Positions 1 to 12,279 of a stretch of 64,000 nucleotides of DNA are shown piece after piece. The stretch is taken from assembly GCA_014529385.2 (NCBI GenBank), contig CM043969.1:29654946-29718945 (forward strand), given 5' to 3'. Below the pieces are notes generated by a model. That model saw nothing but the letters and a program-made list of their open reading frames with translations. It made no database searches and was not told the origin of the DNA. This DNA is from Adiantum capillus-veneris. Taxonomy: Eukaryota; Streptophyta; Polypodiopsida; Polypodiales; Pteridaceae. The translations under genes and the position numbers were made by a program. Within the stretch, counting starts at the first letter, position 1, and every line of letters starts with the position of its first letter.

Positions 1-2346
1 GATCGCACTAACCAAGAAATAGGCGCTAACCAATTTATTGCTAACTCCTAAGTCATACAGAAGAAGTGGGCCTAGACGACCCTGCTTAGCTTCATTCATG
101 ATGAGAGTTGTAGCTAATGAAATTTTTGTCTGGGGCTGTCTGACATATGACTGATGATCGACTTCGATTTGACCTTTTTAGCAAGCTGTTACCCTTTTGA
201 AAGTAGCAAGACTGCATTGATCTATACGTAATGTGAGGCTTTTTTAAACCGTTGGTTGAAGCAATGCCATTTTTCATAGATAGAACCCTGATAAAAGCTG
301 GGTTGGATTTTGAAGACGTAATGAAATTGTACTGTCGCTTACGAAGCATTTTCCTTAATTCGTGGTGATTTGTAGAGCACTAGTACTTGAGCATACGAGA
401 AATTGGTTTCCAGAACTTAAAAGAACATCATTCACAAAGATGAGAGGGCCATATGTCTGCAGTATCACAGCAACATACAAGCTTATGCTACGAGGGGATA
501 AAAATATTGTTAGTAGGATACAAAGCTCGGAATGGTGGTTTTCAACAAGTTTTCAATAAGGAGTAAGAGTAGAGCTAGTAGCTGGGCCTGCAGTCAAGAG
601 CAGATGAAATAAAAGGAAGCTGGGCAGGGCACTGGGGGAACGTGTAAGCACTAAACGCATGTGTGCTTTTGACATTAATGAAACGCATAAATTTTTGGCA
701 GATGTGGTCCCAATCTGTAGTTTTCTAGTGCCTCAAGTGATCCTAAATGTCATGTAGCTCATTTGACTTCTCCAGCGCTCGTAGTAAAGAATCTTGTACT
801 GTGGTGGGTTTCATGGCTCACGAGCATTTATTAGCCTCACGGTAGTCTATTTCTTTAAGAATGAAATCGAAGATGTTCCTAAGAATGTTGCAACTGCAAT
901 GGGCCACAATGGGAATTTCAAGCTGCAAAACATTCCCAACAAGGGATTGTAGCCAGCAAGAGCTACAACAGAACCAGGCACAAGGATTGTAAATTTTAAC
1001 ATTTCTTTTTTGAGCCCTTAGTAGAGCATCTCTTGGGAGCAATTGTGATCTGTTGGATAAAGCTTGCTGACTAGTGCCACAGGCAAGCTGATAATTGCAA
1101 ATTTCTTTTCCTCCTTTTTCATGTAAGAGGGGCATTAACCAGGAATCATATTATGTATATGTAGGCTACGATCAGAGTAGTTGCCATTTGTTTTTCCGCT
1201 TCTATAAAGAGAGACGTTGAGTAGCGGGTCACACACGCCTTCTCATCCTCTTATGTAGCCTTTTACCTAAATTACACTTTTAACTCTGAGTTGTGGTTTT
1301 CATGAAATTGGTTATTGCAAGGCTTACACTCAGCCTTCTGTAACCTTCAATTCTAGTATGAGTCCCCTTTTCAAGTGTTTGCATCTGTTCCAATGCTTGG
1401 AAGATTTCTATTTCCAAAGCTAATAGCCACCTGTGACCCGTGGTTTAACTGCACATGTGAGTAAACTGTTGCATAAAGTGTTCCTTGAACTTGGCCAAGG
1501 GACCTCTTTCACTCTACAAAGAGAAACTTTGAGAAGCCTTGAATACAAATGTCTATAAATGTCTATCTGTCCTAAGAATTTTTTAATTTTTTTCGAATGA
1601 AGTAGAAATTGTATTAAAAATAGAGCTGAAAAGTACACAAGGACCCACAGGGAAGGGGGAGGGTCACCCTGAGGACAGAAGATTACAACATGTAGAGTAA
1701 GTCTTTCATAAGGAATCTAGGGCCAGAGTAGAACATTGGGATCTTTTTCTTCCATTGAGACCATCTGTATAGCTTTTGTGGGCAAGAGACAGATGATAAA
1801 GAATCGGTTGGAACAGTACAAGCTTTGAAACAAAGTGAGTTTGAGCATTTCTTGAGCTCATACAAAATGGCAAAAGAGTGACAGGGGGTAGACTGGAATA
1901 GGCTGCATTCCTTCTAAGCCATATGAACTAAAGAATAAGACCCCTCCAAACAGTCCAGGTGAGAATATCAACTGTCCTAAGAATTTTGTATTGTGTTGGC
2001 TAAACAAACTTTGGGACTTGCCAGACATAAATTATCCATGAATAGCATATGTCCAAATAAAAACATTGCAACTTTAATTTCGGGTCCTGTCGAAGACACT
2101 CGATCAATTGATGCTTGAAACTTACAAGCAAACCTCTAATTCCAGCACTTGTACAAGAGCCATATTGAAGACACTTAGTTGCAAGATAGTAATTTTGGAA
2201 GGGATTTGGCAAATCTGATTAAATCATGATGTGAAAATTGCATCAAATTTGTCATGAAAAGATGAATTAAACAATTGCAATACAAGCTTCACCTTGACGA
2301 TGATCCATATGTACCAATTGCACAAAATCATCTATGGGGAAATTTG
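1..2346. other. No recognisable gene
   Basis: This stretch has only short open frames with many stops on both strands, and none has a motif I recognise. Composition is moderately AT-rich without a microsatellite. It could be intergenic DNA, introns, or very old transposon sequence. Confidence 0.5.
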
Positions 2347-2949
2347 TCAGAACCGCTCTTCTGCAATGCAGGCATCAGCATAGACGTTGTAAAGAATAAC
2401 ATAAGTTGAGGCTTGATTCTCACCTAGCAGCACTGCCTGCCCAAAGGCTTCGTCTTCGAGCTCTTTGTTGCCCAACTTCCTGCAAGCAATCAGCAATGTA
2501 AGACACATCATATTATTACGATAAGATGTGGCTTCCCTCGTCATTGCCAACGCCTCTAAGAAGGTTTTCCCTTTGCCTACTAGACCAGTACGTTTGAAAG
2601 CATTCAAACAAAACGGTATGCTACTTTTCTGTCTAGATTGATGAGAACACTCTCTACTGCCCCAAGTTGTCCATAGCCACCACTTTGCATACATAGCAAC
2701 GAAGGCAGTACCGACAAGAATGTTGGTCGCTAAGGTGGGATCTGCAACAATCTGAGAACTTGACTTTGCATAACTCTTCAATAAGGCGACCATCTTGTCC
2801 ACATATGAAAGGGTAAAATTTGCAAGCATTTGTTGGTACAAGCTATCAGTAAGCTTGGAAGCCTTAATGTCATCACCCTTCAACCGCCTGCGCGTGCACA
2901 TGAACTTGACAAGAGCCCGCGATTTGTTACAATGACCCATGGCTCCCAT
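2347..2949 (-). pseudogene. PPR protein fragment (PLS class, E motif)
   Basis: An open frame of 200 codons resembles the C-terminal part of a plant pentatricopeptide-repeat protein, the family that binds organellar RNA for editing, splicing or stability. A stretch near residues 75-90 reads NILVGTAFVAMYAK, the usual PPR helix with the LV(D)MYAK signature. The next residues (about 90-115) are garbled. The frame then recovers an E-motif-like region with LLIACRKLGNKELEDEAF and STYVILYNVYADA, close to the fern form that ends NIYADA. There is no DYW domain, no N-terminal repeat series and no targeting peptide, so this is a relic of a larger gene. A 64-bp direct duplication covers its 5' end. Family assignment is from remembered consensus, not an alignment. 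Alternatively it is one exon of a diverged gene. Confidence 0.6.
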
Positions 2950-3058
2950 TGCAAATCATGTGGGTGTTACTTAGTGCTGTGATTTGAATGTTGCACTGAC
3001 CCATGGCTCCCATTGCAAATCATGTGGGTGTTACTTAGTGCAGTGATTTGAATGTTGC
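2933..3058. repeat. 64-bp tandem duplication
   Basis: Two adjacent copies beginning TGACCCATGGCTCCC (2933-2996 and 2997-3058) differ at only a few positions. The duplication spans the start of the PPR relic. Confidence 0.9.
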
Positions 3059-3738
3059 TTCTATCCAACACATGTGATGCATTTCCGAAAAGGGTTCTAA
3101 AAGCTCCCTTGAACTCCCACAACAACAATTAGTAGGATAGAGGTTGAGAGACACCATAGCCAAACGCCAAGCCCTGACAGTAGAGTCTGCCATTCACATC
3201 TCTATCAGGTACATATCCCCAACCACCGAACATTTTCTTGCGGGCTTACATTTTTCATCTTCTCAAGCATAGAACATTTTCTTGTAGGTTTTCTGATCTT
3301 GCATCTGATGTACCGAAAATTTCCATCTCCGTAGGCAATCATGCATGACTTGAGATTGTGTACATTTGACTACCTTAGGCAAAACCTAAAGACCTGTGTT
3401 AATCATTGCCGCCAAGACTTCAAAGGCTTCCAAAGTCTCACTGCCCAACATCTCCTCAATGTGACTGAGGCATATAGTAGTTCTGCCCACCATCATCTCC
3501 TCAATCTGCATACATGTAGTTCTGTGTCTCTTGCTCACATCAAACCCCAACATTCATCCATGTAATTTTTTCAAGTTTGTTCTGCCTTCTGTTGCTATCA
3601 TATCTATGGCTTGCTTTAGTCCCTGCATGGAAGTACTTAATTTGTTGATAGGCTGCTTCACCCCACACATGCTTGGGCTTCAAGAAGGCGCATCGTAGGA
3701 CCCGCTCCCCACATGAGCACGTCTAGAGCCCTGTTGCC

Positions 3739-3740
<2 letters not shown>
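3059..3740. other. No recognisable gene
   Basis: Unique-looking sequence with one 74-codon open frame on the plus strand that has no recognisable motif. Nothing else can be supported here. Confidence 0.4.

Positions 3741-3779
<39 letters not shown>
3741..3779. repeat. (GA)n microsatellite
   Basis: Uninterrupted GA dinucleotide run of 39 bases. Confidence 0.98.
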
Positions 3780-3783
<4 letters not shown>

Positions 3784-3831
3784 CATAGCCTACCGAGAAT
3801 GAGAGACTTCCACCTGCGTATTCTTTGCAGA

Positions 3832-4164
3832 TGGATTTAATTGCAGTGATTGGATAGTATGTAGAGCCCTGTACATACCTTTGTTTGGATTGGATTTAAT
3901 TGCAGTGATTGGATAGTATGTAGAGCACTAATTGGATTGCAGTGATTGGATTGTATGTAGAGCACTAATTGGATTGGATTTAATTGCAGTGATTGGATAG
4001 TATGTAGAGCACTAATTGGATTGGATTTAATTGCAGTGATTGGATAGTATGTAGAGCACTAATTGGATTTAATTGCAGTGATTGGATAGTATGTAGAGCC
4101 CTGTACATACCTTTGTTTGGATTGGATTTAATTGCAGTGATTGGATAGTATGTAGAGCATTAAT
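3832..4164. repeat. Minisatellite with GCAGTGATTGGATAGTATG core
   Basis: Seven units of about 37-60 bp share the core TTAATTGCAGTGATTGG and the tail TATGTAGAGC. Units start near 3837, 3896, 3932, 3980, 4029, 4068 and 4127. The first and sixth carry an extra CCTGTACATACCTTTG segment, so the array has two unit types in a higher-order order. The last unit is cut by the inverted-repeat element that starts at 4165. Confidence 0.9.
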
Positions 4165-4560
4165 TGACACCCTCATTTTTGTAGAGGGGGTCTACGACTA
4201 AAAATCGGCGTCGCTTTTGGGCAAAGATCACAGCCGGTTGTTCCGAATGTGAACTTGATGTAAACTAGATGTAAACTTGAACAAATGTGAACTCGTTGTG
4301 AACTTGCATGTAAACTAGATGTAAACTTAGTGTGAACTAAGATCGTGACGGGCAGCTAGGACTACAGAATATAATGCTATCATCCTCCATATCTTTCAAA
4401 CGCACGCAATAGTGTAGCGGTAAAGCAGTAGCAGTGGGAGGGGGAGGTTGCGAGGTCGAATCCCACCACACACCCTTCTTTTTTCCTCCATATGAATCAA
4501 ACACCACACATTGAACAATCATCTGGGACCGTAGATCCCCTCTTAAAAATGAGGGTGTCA
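4165..4560. mobile_element. 396-bp terminal-inverted-repeat element (MITE-like)
   Basis: The two ends are imperfect inverted repeats of about 31 bp: the left begins TGACACCCTCATTTTT and the right ends AAAAATGAGGGTGTCA, with GAGGGG and TCTACG blocks further in. The trinucleotide AAT precedes the left end and follows the right end, a possible 3-bp target duplication. There is no transposase frame. Inside are short repeats built on GATGTAAACT and AACTTGTGTGAACT-like words, then a tRNA-like segment. A non-autonomous DNA transposon is the simplest reading; a SINE that gained inverted ends is the alternative. Confidence 0.65.
4401..4482 (+). ncRNA. tRNA-like sequence with Pol III A and B boxes
   Basis: TAGCGGTAAAGC (4415-4426) fits an A box and AGGTCGAATCCC (4453-4464) fits a B box, spaced about as in tRNA genes and tRNA-derived SINEs. 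A T run follows near 4478-4482, as for a Pol III terminator. The cloverleaf is not well formed, so I do not call a functional tRNA. Confidence 0.5.
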
Positions 4561-4589
4561 AATAGAGACGTGGGTTTGCTTGCCTCTTT

Positions 4590-5300
4590 GTCATTTCCGT
4601 TCGCCTTTTACAACTCTATACTTGTGTTCATTGGGCAATCCCGCTAGGTGTGCTTGTCTTAAAGACACTTGAAACATAAATGATCTTTCTTGGTCTTGGC
4701 AAAAATTGAAGCAAGCAAAGGACCTTAAGGCCCTTAGCCTTCTTTGCAGTTTCTTGATCAACAAAAAGTGTCTTGCATTTATGGTTATGATTAATATTGT
4801 GAGAAGCAATGCGATTGCCGTTAATCATTGAGATTGTAGTCCCTGTTCATCCGCATGGAATACTGAAGCTTCAAAAATTGCATCTTCCAAAGCTTTAGCA
4901 TGCATGTGAGTGATCTTAGCTTTCACTTCTAGGTGCAATGCTTGTAGGAGTCTACATACCTTTTGATATTTTTTGAGGTTATTGAGTTTGAGGATCACTT
5001 CTTGATAGCGTGAAATGTAATTTGTTAGGGATGACATATGTATGAAACCCTCATCCGAAGCCTTTTTAGACTATCTTCTTTGCTAGGAAGAAACTCCATT
5101 TGCAATATGTCTTGGAAAAACTACCAAATTGTAGGTTTTTTGTTTGGATTTATCATTATCCACCACTTGTAGGCCTTGCCTTTAATTTCAAGAGATCAAA
5201 AGACATTTGGAGTTGCTCACAACTCATGCTCATTGGTCCATTTGTGTTAAAAAATGTTTGCCACATCTTTGTTGTGTTCTTTATCTTCACCTCTATACAC
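4590..5300 (-). pseudogene. Decayed Ty3/gypsy gag
   Basis: Broken minus-strand frames together resemble the capsid region of plant gypsy Gag. A segment at 5100-5040 reads EFLPSKEDSLKRLR, where Gag has the F-x-P ... L-x-x-L pattern. After a stop, 5037-4825 reads SLTNYISRYQEVILKLNNL and then a KALEDAIFEA segment, matching the usual end of the capsid domain. Below that a possible zinc knuckle is too damaged to score. No LTRs were found. Confidence 0.45.
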
Positions 5301-5895
5301 TAGTGGCTTCATATCCTTCATCTAGGAAGAGGTCTTCAAGTTTTCTTACCCTACCACCTATATAAAAAACTCAAAACTATAACACATGGGAGCCTTTTAT
5401 GACTGTTTATACCAAAACTAGAAAGTCAAAGGATTATAGACACCCACAAACATATCTTTTGAAGGTAGAGTTGACTTTCAAATTACTAGAATGAAAATAT
5501 GAATCTTGTTTAATACAAATTGAAGCTTATAATGAGAGGTGTTAAGGCTACGTAAATGTTCATCATCCAATATATAGAATGATTTTCCTCAATGGTAATT
5601 GCAATGTGAATGCATCAATAAAGAAATCTCTTGGATACTCATGCTCTTCAATGTGGAGACAATAAAGTAGAAGAGTGAATTTCAAATGCTTTTTCAACAA
5701 CTATTTTATGTTTAATAAGTCCAAGAGACGACATACTAAGTATGAAGTATTGCAAGAGAATTTGTATATAGAAAGTGCCACCTTGCTTTTATTCACCATA
5801 GTAGAATAGGAGCTTAGCACTCAATTAATCAATAAAAGAATTGGTCACAAGGTGTTGTCACCTAGCAGGCAATCTTAACACATACCCTGGTGAAC
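5301..5895. other. AT-rich spacer, nothing recognised
   Basis: AT-rich sequence without an open frame of note, terminal repeat or tandem repeat. It sits between the gypsy gag relic and the 3' LTR of the copia element. Confidence 0.4.
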
Positions 5896-6117
5896 TGTTG
5901 GAATATAGGCTGCAAGAAAACACACATAGCTTGGAGAAGATGAAGGAAGCTCAAGGCAGACAAAAGAGCATATGTTACTTAGTGTGCAATGAAAAGATAA
6001 GATAGCCCTAGAGTGATGGGTGTATATACAATGCACGGGGGAAAAAACCTCCTAGTGAGGGAAAAAATGCCTCGGAAGTGTGTTCACACACTTCATTACC
6101 ACATGTATATAGTAACA
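5896..6117 (-). repeat. 3' LTR of copia element A
   Basis: The 222-bp segment begins TGTTGGAAT and ends AGTAACA on the plus strand, so it has TG...CA ends in both orientations. It is bordered on the inner side by AATCCCCCCTGGG, the complement of a polypurine tract, which fixes this boundary. No second copy of this LTR was found in the window. Confidence 0.75.
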
Positions 6118-6251
6118 AATCCCCCCTGGGAGTGATGCGGTGAACGAGAGCTGGCACCTAGAGTATAGGGATCTGCCATGCCCTAAGGACATGATCAGTC
6201 CACAAATGGGAGTAAGCCCAAAGCTGTGCACATGTAATTGCCAATGTGCTC

Positions 6252-6513
6252 TGACTGTCAGGGTAGATAAAGTTGGCAGTGTCATGTCCAACACCCAGAT
6301 CATCCATAAGGTGTCTGAGCTATACACACTCAACTGTAGCTGTGAAGACTACCTTGTACTCAGCTTCACAACTAGATATACATGAATTGCCAGTGTAGAT
6401 AGTGTTGGCAGTGTCATGTCAAACACCCAAATCATCCATAAGGCGTCTTAGCCATTCACACTCAACTGTTGCTGTGAAGACTACCCTGTACTCAGCCTCA
6501 CAACTAGTGTCCA
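6252..6513. repeat. 132-bp tandem duplication at end of copia RNase H
   Basis: GTGTCATGTC recurs at 6279 and 6411, within two copies of a roughly 132-bp block. The duplicated block codes the end of the RNase H domain and has diverged by several substitutions. Confidence 0.8.
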
Positions 6514-6750
6514 TGGTAGGTTGCTTCTTGCTCAACCATGATATACATGAACTGCCAAGCATGAAACAAAAACCACTTGTGGACACTCGCGTGTCAAAAC
6601 AACCAACCCAATCTAAGTCCGAAAAAGCATGTAAGTTTGGCGACAATGATCCCCCCTTGGGATAAAAGAAGACAAGATGTAAACTGCCACTCAAGTAGCG
6701 GAAAATCCTCTTGACAGCGTACCGATGCTTAAACCCTAGGCGATGCATAA

Positions 6751-8940
6751 ATCTATAGACCTGTGAGACTGCAAACGAAATATCTGGCCTCGTGTTGCAT
6801 ACATATTTGAGACATCCAATATCAATTTCGTAAAGAGTGACATCTACAGGATCACCAGCATCATGAAGACTCAATTTTAAACGTGTTTCCATGGGAGTGG
6901 CAATAGGTTTGCAATCCTCAAGTCCAAACTTACATAGCAATGTCTCTATGTAATTTTTCTGACACAAGGCAATACCACCATCACACTGCTTAAACTGTAT
7001 ACCCCAGTAATGATGCAATAGCCCCCCCAAATCTTTCATCTTGAAAGTAGTATTCAAATCAGCCTTAAATTCAGCAATGTGTCTCTCATTTGGTCCAATG
7101 ATCAGCAAATCATCCACATAAAGAACCACAATGAGAAGTACATCACCCTCACGCTTTACATATAATGTGCTTTTTGTTGGACTGTTACGAAAGCCTCGTT
7201 TGACCAAATGAGTGTTAGCTTTCTCATACCAAGCAAGAGGAGATTGCTTCAACCCATACAAAGCTTTCTTACGTCTACACACTTTATCCTCTTGTCCTTT
7301 CTTGAAAAAACCGCAAGGTTGCGTTACATAAACGTCCTCAAATCTGTCACCATTTAAGAAAGCAGTAACAATGTCTAACTGATGTACATCCCAACCAAAA
7401 TGAGCTATTAATGCACATAGAAAACTACAGACCTGTGAGACTGCAAACGAAATATCTGGCCTCGTGTTGCATACATAAATGAGACATCCAATATCAGTTT
7501 CGTAAATCTACAGACCCGTGAGACTGCAAACGAAATATCTGGCCTCGTGTTGCATACATAAATGAGACATCCAATATCAGTTTCGTAAAGAGTGACATTC
7601 GTAGGATCACCAGCATCATGAAGAATCAATTTTAAACGTGTTTCCATGGGAGTGGCAATAGGTTTGCAATCCTCAAGTCCAAACTTACATCACAATGTCT
7701 CTATGTAATTTTTCTGACACAAGAAAATACCACCATCACACTGCTTAAACTGTATACCCCAGTAATGATGCAATAGCCTCCCCAAATCTTTCATCTTGAA
7801 AGTAGTATTCAAATCAGCCTTAAATTCAGCAATGTGTCTCTCATTTGGTCCAATGATCAGCAAATCATCCACATAAAGAACCACAATGAGAAGTACATCA
7901 CCCTCACGCTTTACATATAATGTGCTTTTTGTTGGACTGTTACGAAAGCCTCGTTTGACCAAATGAGTGTTAGCTTTCTCATACCAAGCAAGAGGAGATG
8001 GCTTTAACCCATACAAAGCTTTCTTACGTCTACACACTTTATCCTCTTGTCCTTTCTTGAAAAAACCGCAAGGTTGCGTTACATAAACGTCCTCAAATCT
8101 GTCACCATTTAAGAAAGCAGTAACAATGTCTAACTGATGTACATCCCAACCAAAATGAGCTATTAATGCACATAGAAAACTACAGACCTGTGAGACTGCA
8201 AACGAAATATCTGGCCTCGTGTTGCATACATAAATGAGACATCCAATATCAGTTTCGTAATCTACAAACCCGTGAGACTGCAAACGAAATATCTGGCCTC
8301 GTGTTGCATACATAAATGAGACATCCAATATCAGTTTCGTAAAGAGTGACATTCGTAGGATCACCAGCATCATGAAGACTCAATTTTAAACGTGTTTCCA
8401 TGGGAGTGGCAATAGGTTTGCCATCCTCAAGTCCAAACTTACATCACAATGTCTCTATGTAATTTTTCTGACACAAGGCAATACCACCATCACACTGCTT
8501 AAACTGTATACCCCAGTAATGATGCAATAGCCTCCCCAAATCTTTCATCTTGAAAGTAGTATTCAAATCAGCCTTAAATTCAGCAATGTGTCTCTCATTT
8601 GGTCCAATGATCAGCAAATCATCCACATAAAGAACCACAATGAGAAGTACATCACCCTCACGCTTTACATATAATGTGCTTTTTGTTGGACTGTTACGAA
8701 AGCCTCGTTTGACCAAATGAGTGTTAGCTTTCTCATACCAAGCACGAGGAGATTGCTTCAACCCATACAAAGATTTCTTACATCTACACACTTTATCCTC
8801 TTGTCCTTTCTTGACAAAACCACAAGGTTGTGTTACAGAAACTTCCTCAAATCTGTCACCATTTAAGAAAGCAGTAACAATGTCTGACTGATGTACATCC
8901 CAACCAAAACGAGCTATCAATGCACATAGAAAATGCACAG
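6751..8940. repeat. About 755-bp tandem triplication in copia RT
   Basis: The marker ACGTGTTTCCATGGGAGTGG occurs at 6881, 7636 and 8390, spaced 755 and 754 bp. Each unit covers the RT coding region from the LCALIA segment to the VCRF segment, including YVDD. At two junctions (about 7425 and 8179) the upstream end of RT is joined to its downstream end. The copies are almost identical, so the amplification is recent relative to the element's decay. Confidence 0.95.
7427..7587. repeat. About 80-bp tandem duplication nested in the triplication
   Basis: Two adjacent copies of a block that starts near CTACAGACC and ends ATCAGTTTCGTAA lie at each unit junction; the equivalent pair in the next unit is at about 8181-8342. 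Because both units carry it, the 80-bp event came first and was then copied with the larger unit. Confidence 0.85.
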
Positions 8941-10979
8941 TAGTCATACGGCAAGTGGAAGCAAAAGTCTCTTCATAATCTATGCCTTTTTGCTGTGCAT
9001 AATCCTTTGCAACAACAAGTCGAGCCTTATAGCAATCAAGTCGAGCCTTATAGCAATCAATTTCACCATCCGGCTTGCGTTTCAACTTGTAAACCCACTT
9101 TATACCAATGACCTTTTTGCCAGGAGGCAAATCACATAAAGTCCATTTGTCATTTTTTCTATAAGTGCATCATATTTTGATTGCATGGCAGCCATCCAAT
9201 TTTTTTAATTCTATGATTCATCAAAAGACAGAGGTTTCTCAACATCATGTAAGCTAGAGCAACCAAAGCATAACAATCTGATGCATAAGATGCATGGCGA
9301 GAACTTGAACGAGTACGAATAGACAAATGTGCATTTAATTTACTATCAAGTAAAGTATGCACCAGTCTTTTAGGCATACCTCTAGCGTGCTCATTCTCAA
9401 CCCTTTCCTCATCAAGTACATAATGTACATCTGCACCAGTAATAGGTTGTACATTTGCCTCATTGGAATTTACATTCAAACTTCCACCACTGAAAAGAGG
9501 CAACAAAGTGTAATAAATGTCATGTGAGCTTACATTACTGTCTCTAATACATGACAACAAGGGCTGAACAGAATCTTCCACAAACACAACATCTCGTGAA
9601 ACCAGAATACACTTTGTTTTCGGATGATATAACTTGTAACCTTTTCTTTGAGCACTATAATCAACAAAAATACATTTGACAGCCTTATCATCCAATTTTC
9701 TGCGCTGTGTTTGTGGCATCAAAGCAGAACCAAAAACACGCATGTGCTCAATAGAAGGCTTTCTATCATGCCATGGTTCATATGGAGTAATAGACTGCAA
9801 AGCTTTCATAGGACACATGTTTAGTACATAAGTGGCACACATGATGGCCTCAAGCCAATACAAATGCGGAAAAGCTTGACTTTTGGCCATTCATCATGCC
9901 ATTTTTGTAAGTGACCTATTTTTCCTCTCAGCAACACCATTTTGCTAAGGCGTAAAAGGAATCGTACACTGGTGTTTTATCCCACGACTAGCCAAAAATG
10001 CATTAAATTCATGAGACATATATTCCCCATATACTCCCCCCCTTGATCAAAATGGAGGGTACCCATAGTACTTTTAGAGACATTTTCAGCCATAGCCAAA
10101 AATTGTTTGAAGCACATAAACACTTCGGACTTCACTTTAAGCAGATATACCCATGCATGCCTAGAGTAATCATCAATGAAGTCATGAAGTAAAGGTAATT
10201 GCCCAAGGATGGAGTTTGCATAAGCCCACAAACATCACTATGCACAAGCTCCAACCTCCATGTGGCCCTAACTGAACCATCCTTTGGAAACTTAGAACGC
10301 TGCATGTTACCCAAAATATAGCCTTCACAAACATTTTTGACATGTGCCTCAAGAGGCGGCAAAGAAGAAACCATATCAGATTTTTGCAAACGCAGTAATC
10401 TGACAAAATTCAGATGTCCAAAACATGCATCCAAAGTTTTGCATCAGGAATAGCTTTAGAATCCACAATTGCATTTGCAAAATTCTGCCCACACTTGTCA
10501 TACAAAGTGAGCTTATACAACCTACGACATAAAATTCCAGATGCAAAAATTTCAGCACCAAAGCTGAGATCATGTATTGTGTATTTGTCATCCACAAACT
10601 TAACTACAAGTCCAAGTCTAGCAAGTGCAGATACAGAAAAAAGATTATTCTTCATCCCAGGTACATACAATGCATCAACAAGTGTGAAAGAAGTGCCATT
10701 TGCAGCAGTAAGCACAATCTTTCTAGCTCCCTTAACCGGATAAGAGGCATTGTTGGCACAAGTGACTAAATTTTCATGAGGGATGTCCTTGAGAGAGGTA
10801 AACAAGTCACAATGAGAGGTAATGTGCTTTGTAGCACCACTATCAAAGTACCACACTTGAGCATCTGCAGCAGCTGACAAACATGCATCATGAACATTAG
10901 GGTCATAAGTGCACTTTGCACAAAAGGCCCATTTTGCATCAACATCAGCATCACATTATCCTTTCATGGAAGACTCAAC

Positions 10980-11935
10980 AATAGCTGCATTTGTGTAGAA
11001 CCATCATTTGCAGTGGAACCAACCTCTTTCTTCTTAGCCTCTTTGGCCTTCAGCTTAGGACACTGCTTGATCAAATGATCATTAGCTTTACAATAATGGC
11101 AACGCATCTTCTTTTTACCCTTATCACCAGAGTTCCCAGATGAATTGTTGCCAGTAGAAGCATTAGAAATAGGTGATTTTTCACTCGCAGAAGAACCATG
11201 AGAAGTGGCTGTATTGTTGTTACCTCCTTTTTTTTAGCAGCAATAAAAGCCTTTCAACTACACACTATCTAGTCCTGTAAAGTGACTCTAGCAACAACAA
11301 TGTGCACAATGCATCAAACTTAACAACTTCAGGATTTCCTTGGGTCATAAGTCTCCAAGTACTAGCAAAAGTCTGGCAAGAATTTGGCAAGGCATCAAGA
11401 ACAGTCTGCACAAGGGAACTATTTGAAATGACTTATCTTAGAGAAATATGTTGCTCACTGGTATCCTTGACACCAGCAAGGAAAGTGTCCATGTCATCTT
11501 CCTCATGCATAATCTTTAACTCCAGCTCTTTACGCAAAAATGTAATTTTTGCCTCATTGCGACTTGCATAAAGACTAGCCAGAATATCCCAAGCCTGTTT
11601 TGCAGATTTCATTGAGAAAATGTGAGGAGTAATAGTGCGCTTCATAGACAACACAATCAATGCATGAGCCTGCGCATGTTTACATCTCAATGAGCTTGTT
11701 TTACCGTAGGCAAAACAACTCTAATAGCAGCAATCCTTGCAGCAAGACCTGGAACATCCTCAACATCGCCTGTATCCTCAAAACTAGGACGTACATCAAT
11801 GCCTTGCATAATGTTTCAAATGCCCTTCAACACAAGAACATGTTGCATCATATAAGCCCACATAGGTTAATTGTCCCCATCCAATCTATCCTCAGCAGCA
11901 AACATCTTGAACACATCTGTGTTGTTGTCAGCCAT
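10980..11935 (-). pseudogene. Copia A gag
   Basis: A start codon at 11935-11933 (minus) opens a Gag-like frame beginning MADNNTDVFKMFAAEDRL. The capsid region continues with copia-typical residues, including a segment near 11690-11433 with SAKQAWDILASLY. A nucleocapsid zinc knuckle CHYCKANDHLIKQC (CX2CX4HX4C) is intact near 11065-11107. In-frame stops and frameshifts break the frame, so it is not functional. Gag would form the virus-like particle in the cytoplasm. Confidence 0.8.
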
Positions 11936-12279
11936 GGTAAATGATGCACCACCTGATGTGAAGACTGCCCAAAAAGAGGAGAAAGAAAGCAAGAACAACA
12001 CATGCTATATAGCACAAACCATAGAAGACTGTAAGGGACCTATTATGCAAAAAATGACAATGACATAATTTTTGCACAAAATGACGAAATAGCCTACACA
12101 TTACTGCCTATAGTGGAAATGGAGGCCGAAATGAGCCCGAATCAAGAATCTGAGCAGAGTAATCTTTTCGAGCTAAAATACTTTTTGACTTGCGAACACT
12201 CGCCAAAGCTCACTGAAATTGGAGAAAGTGAGCAGGTGTGTGCTGGAGCTGCTTGCGATTAAGCCCAGGAGGATGCAAC

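Larger units (their letters stand above)
6419..10880 (-). pseudogene. Copia A pol (protease, integrase, RT, RNase H), degraded
   Basis: Minus-strand frames give, in order: an aspartic protease with DSGAT just after 10880; an integrase zinc-binding region and core start (HSDVCG near 10220-10260); the integrase-RT linker at 9890-9159; reverse transcriptase with FLNGD, YGLKQSP and the catalytic YVDD at 9130-8444; and RNase H with SFAVSQV and DWVGCFD at about 6800-6500. Several stops and frameshifts separate these blocks, and two additional RT copies are inserted by tandem triplication. It cannot encode a working polyprotein. Family identity is secure from the motif set and order. Confidence 0.9.

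Noticed and set aside
4401-4482. Functional tRNA gene
   Set aside because: A and B boxes are present but the acceptor and anticodon stems do not pair properly.
6140-6665. Plus-strand frames over the copia 3' end
   Set aside because: Antisense to the copia RNase H; their similarity to each other reflects the 132-bp duplication.
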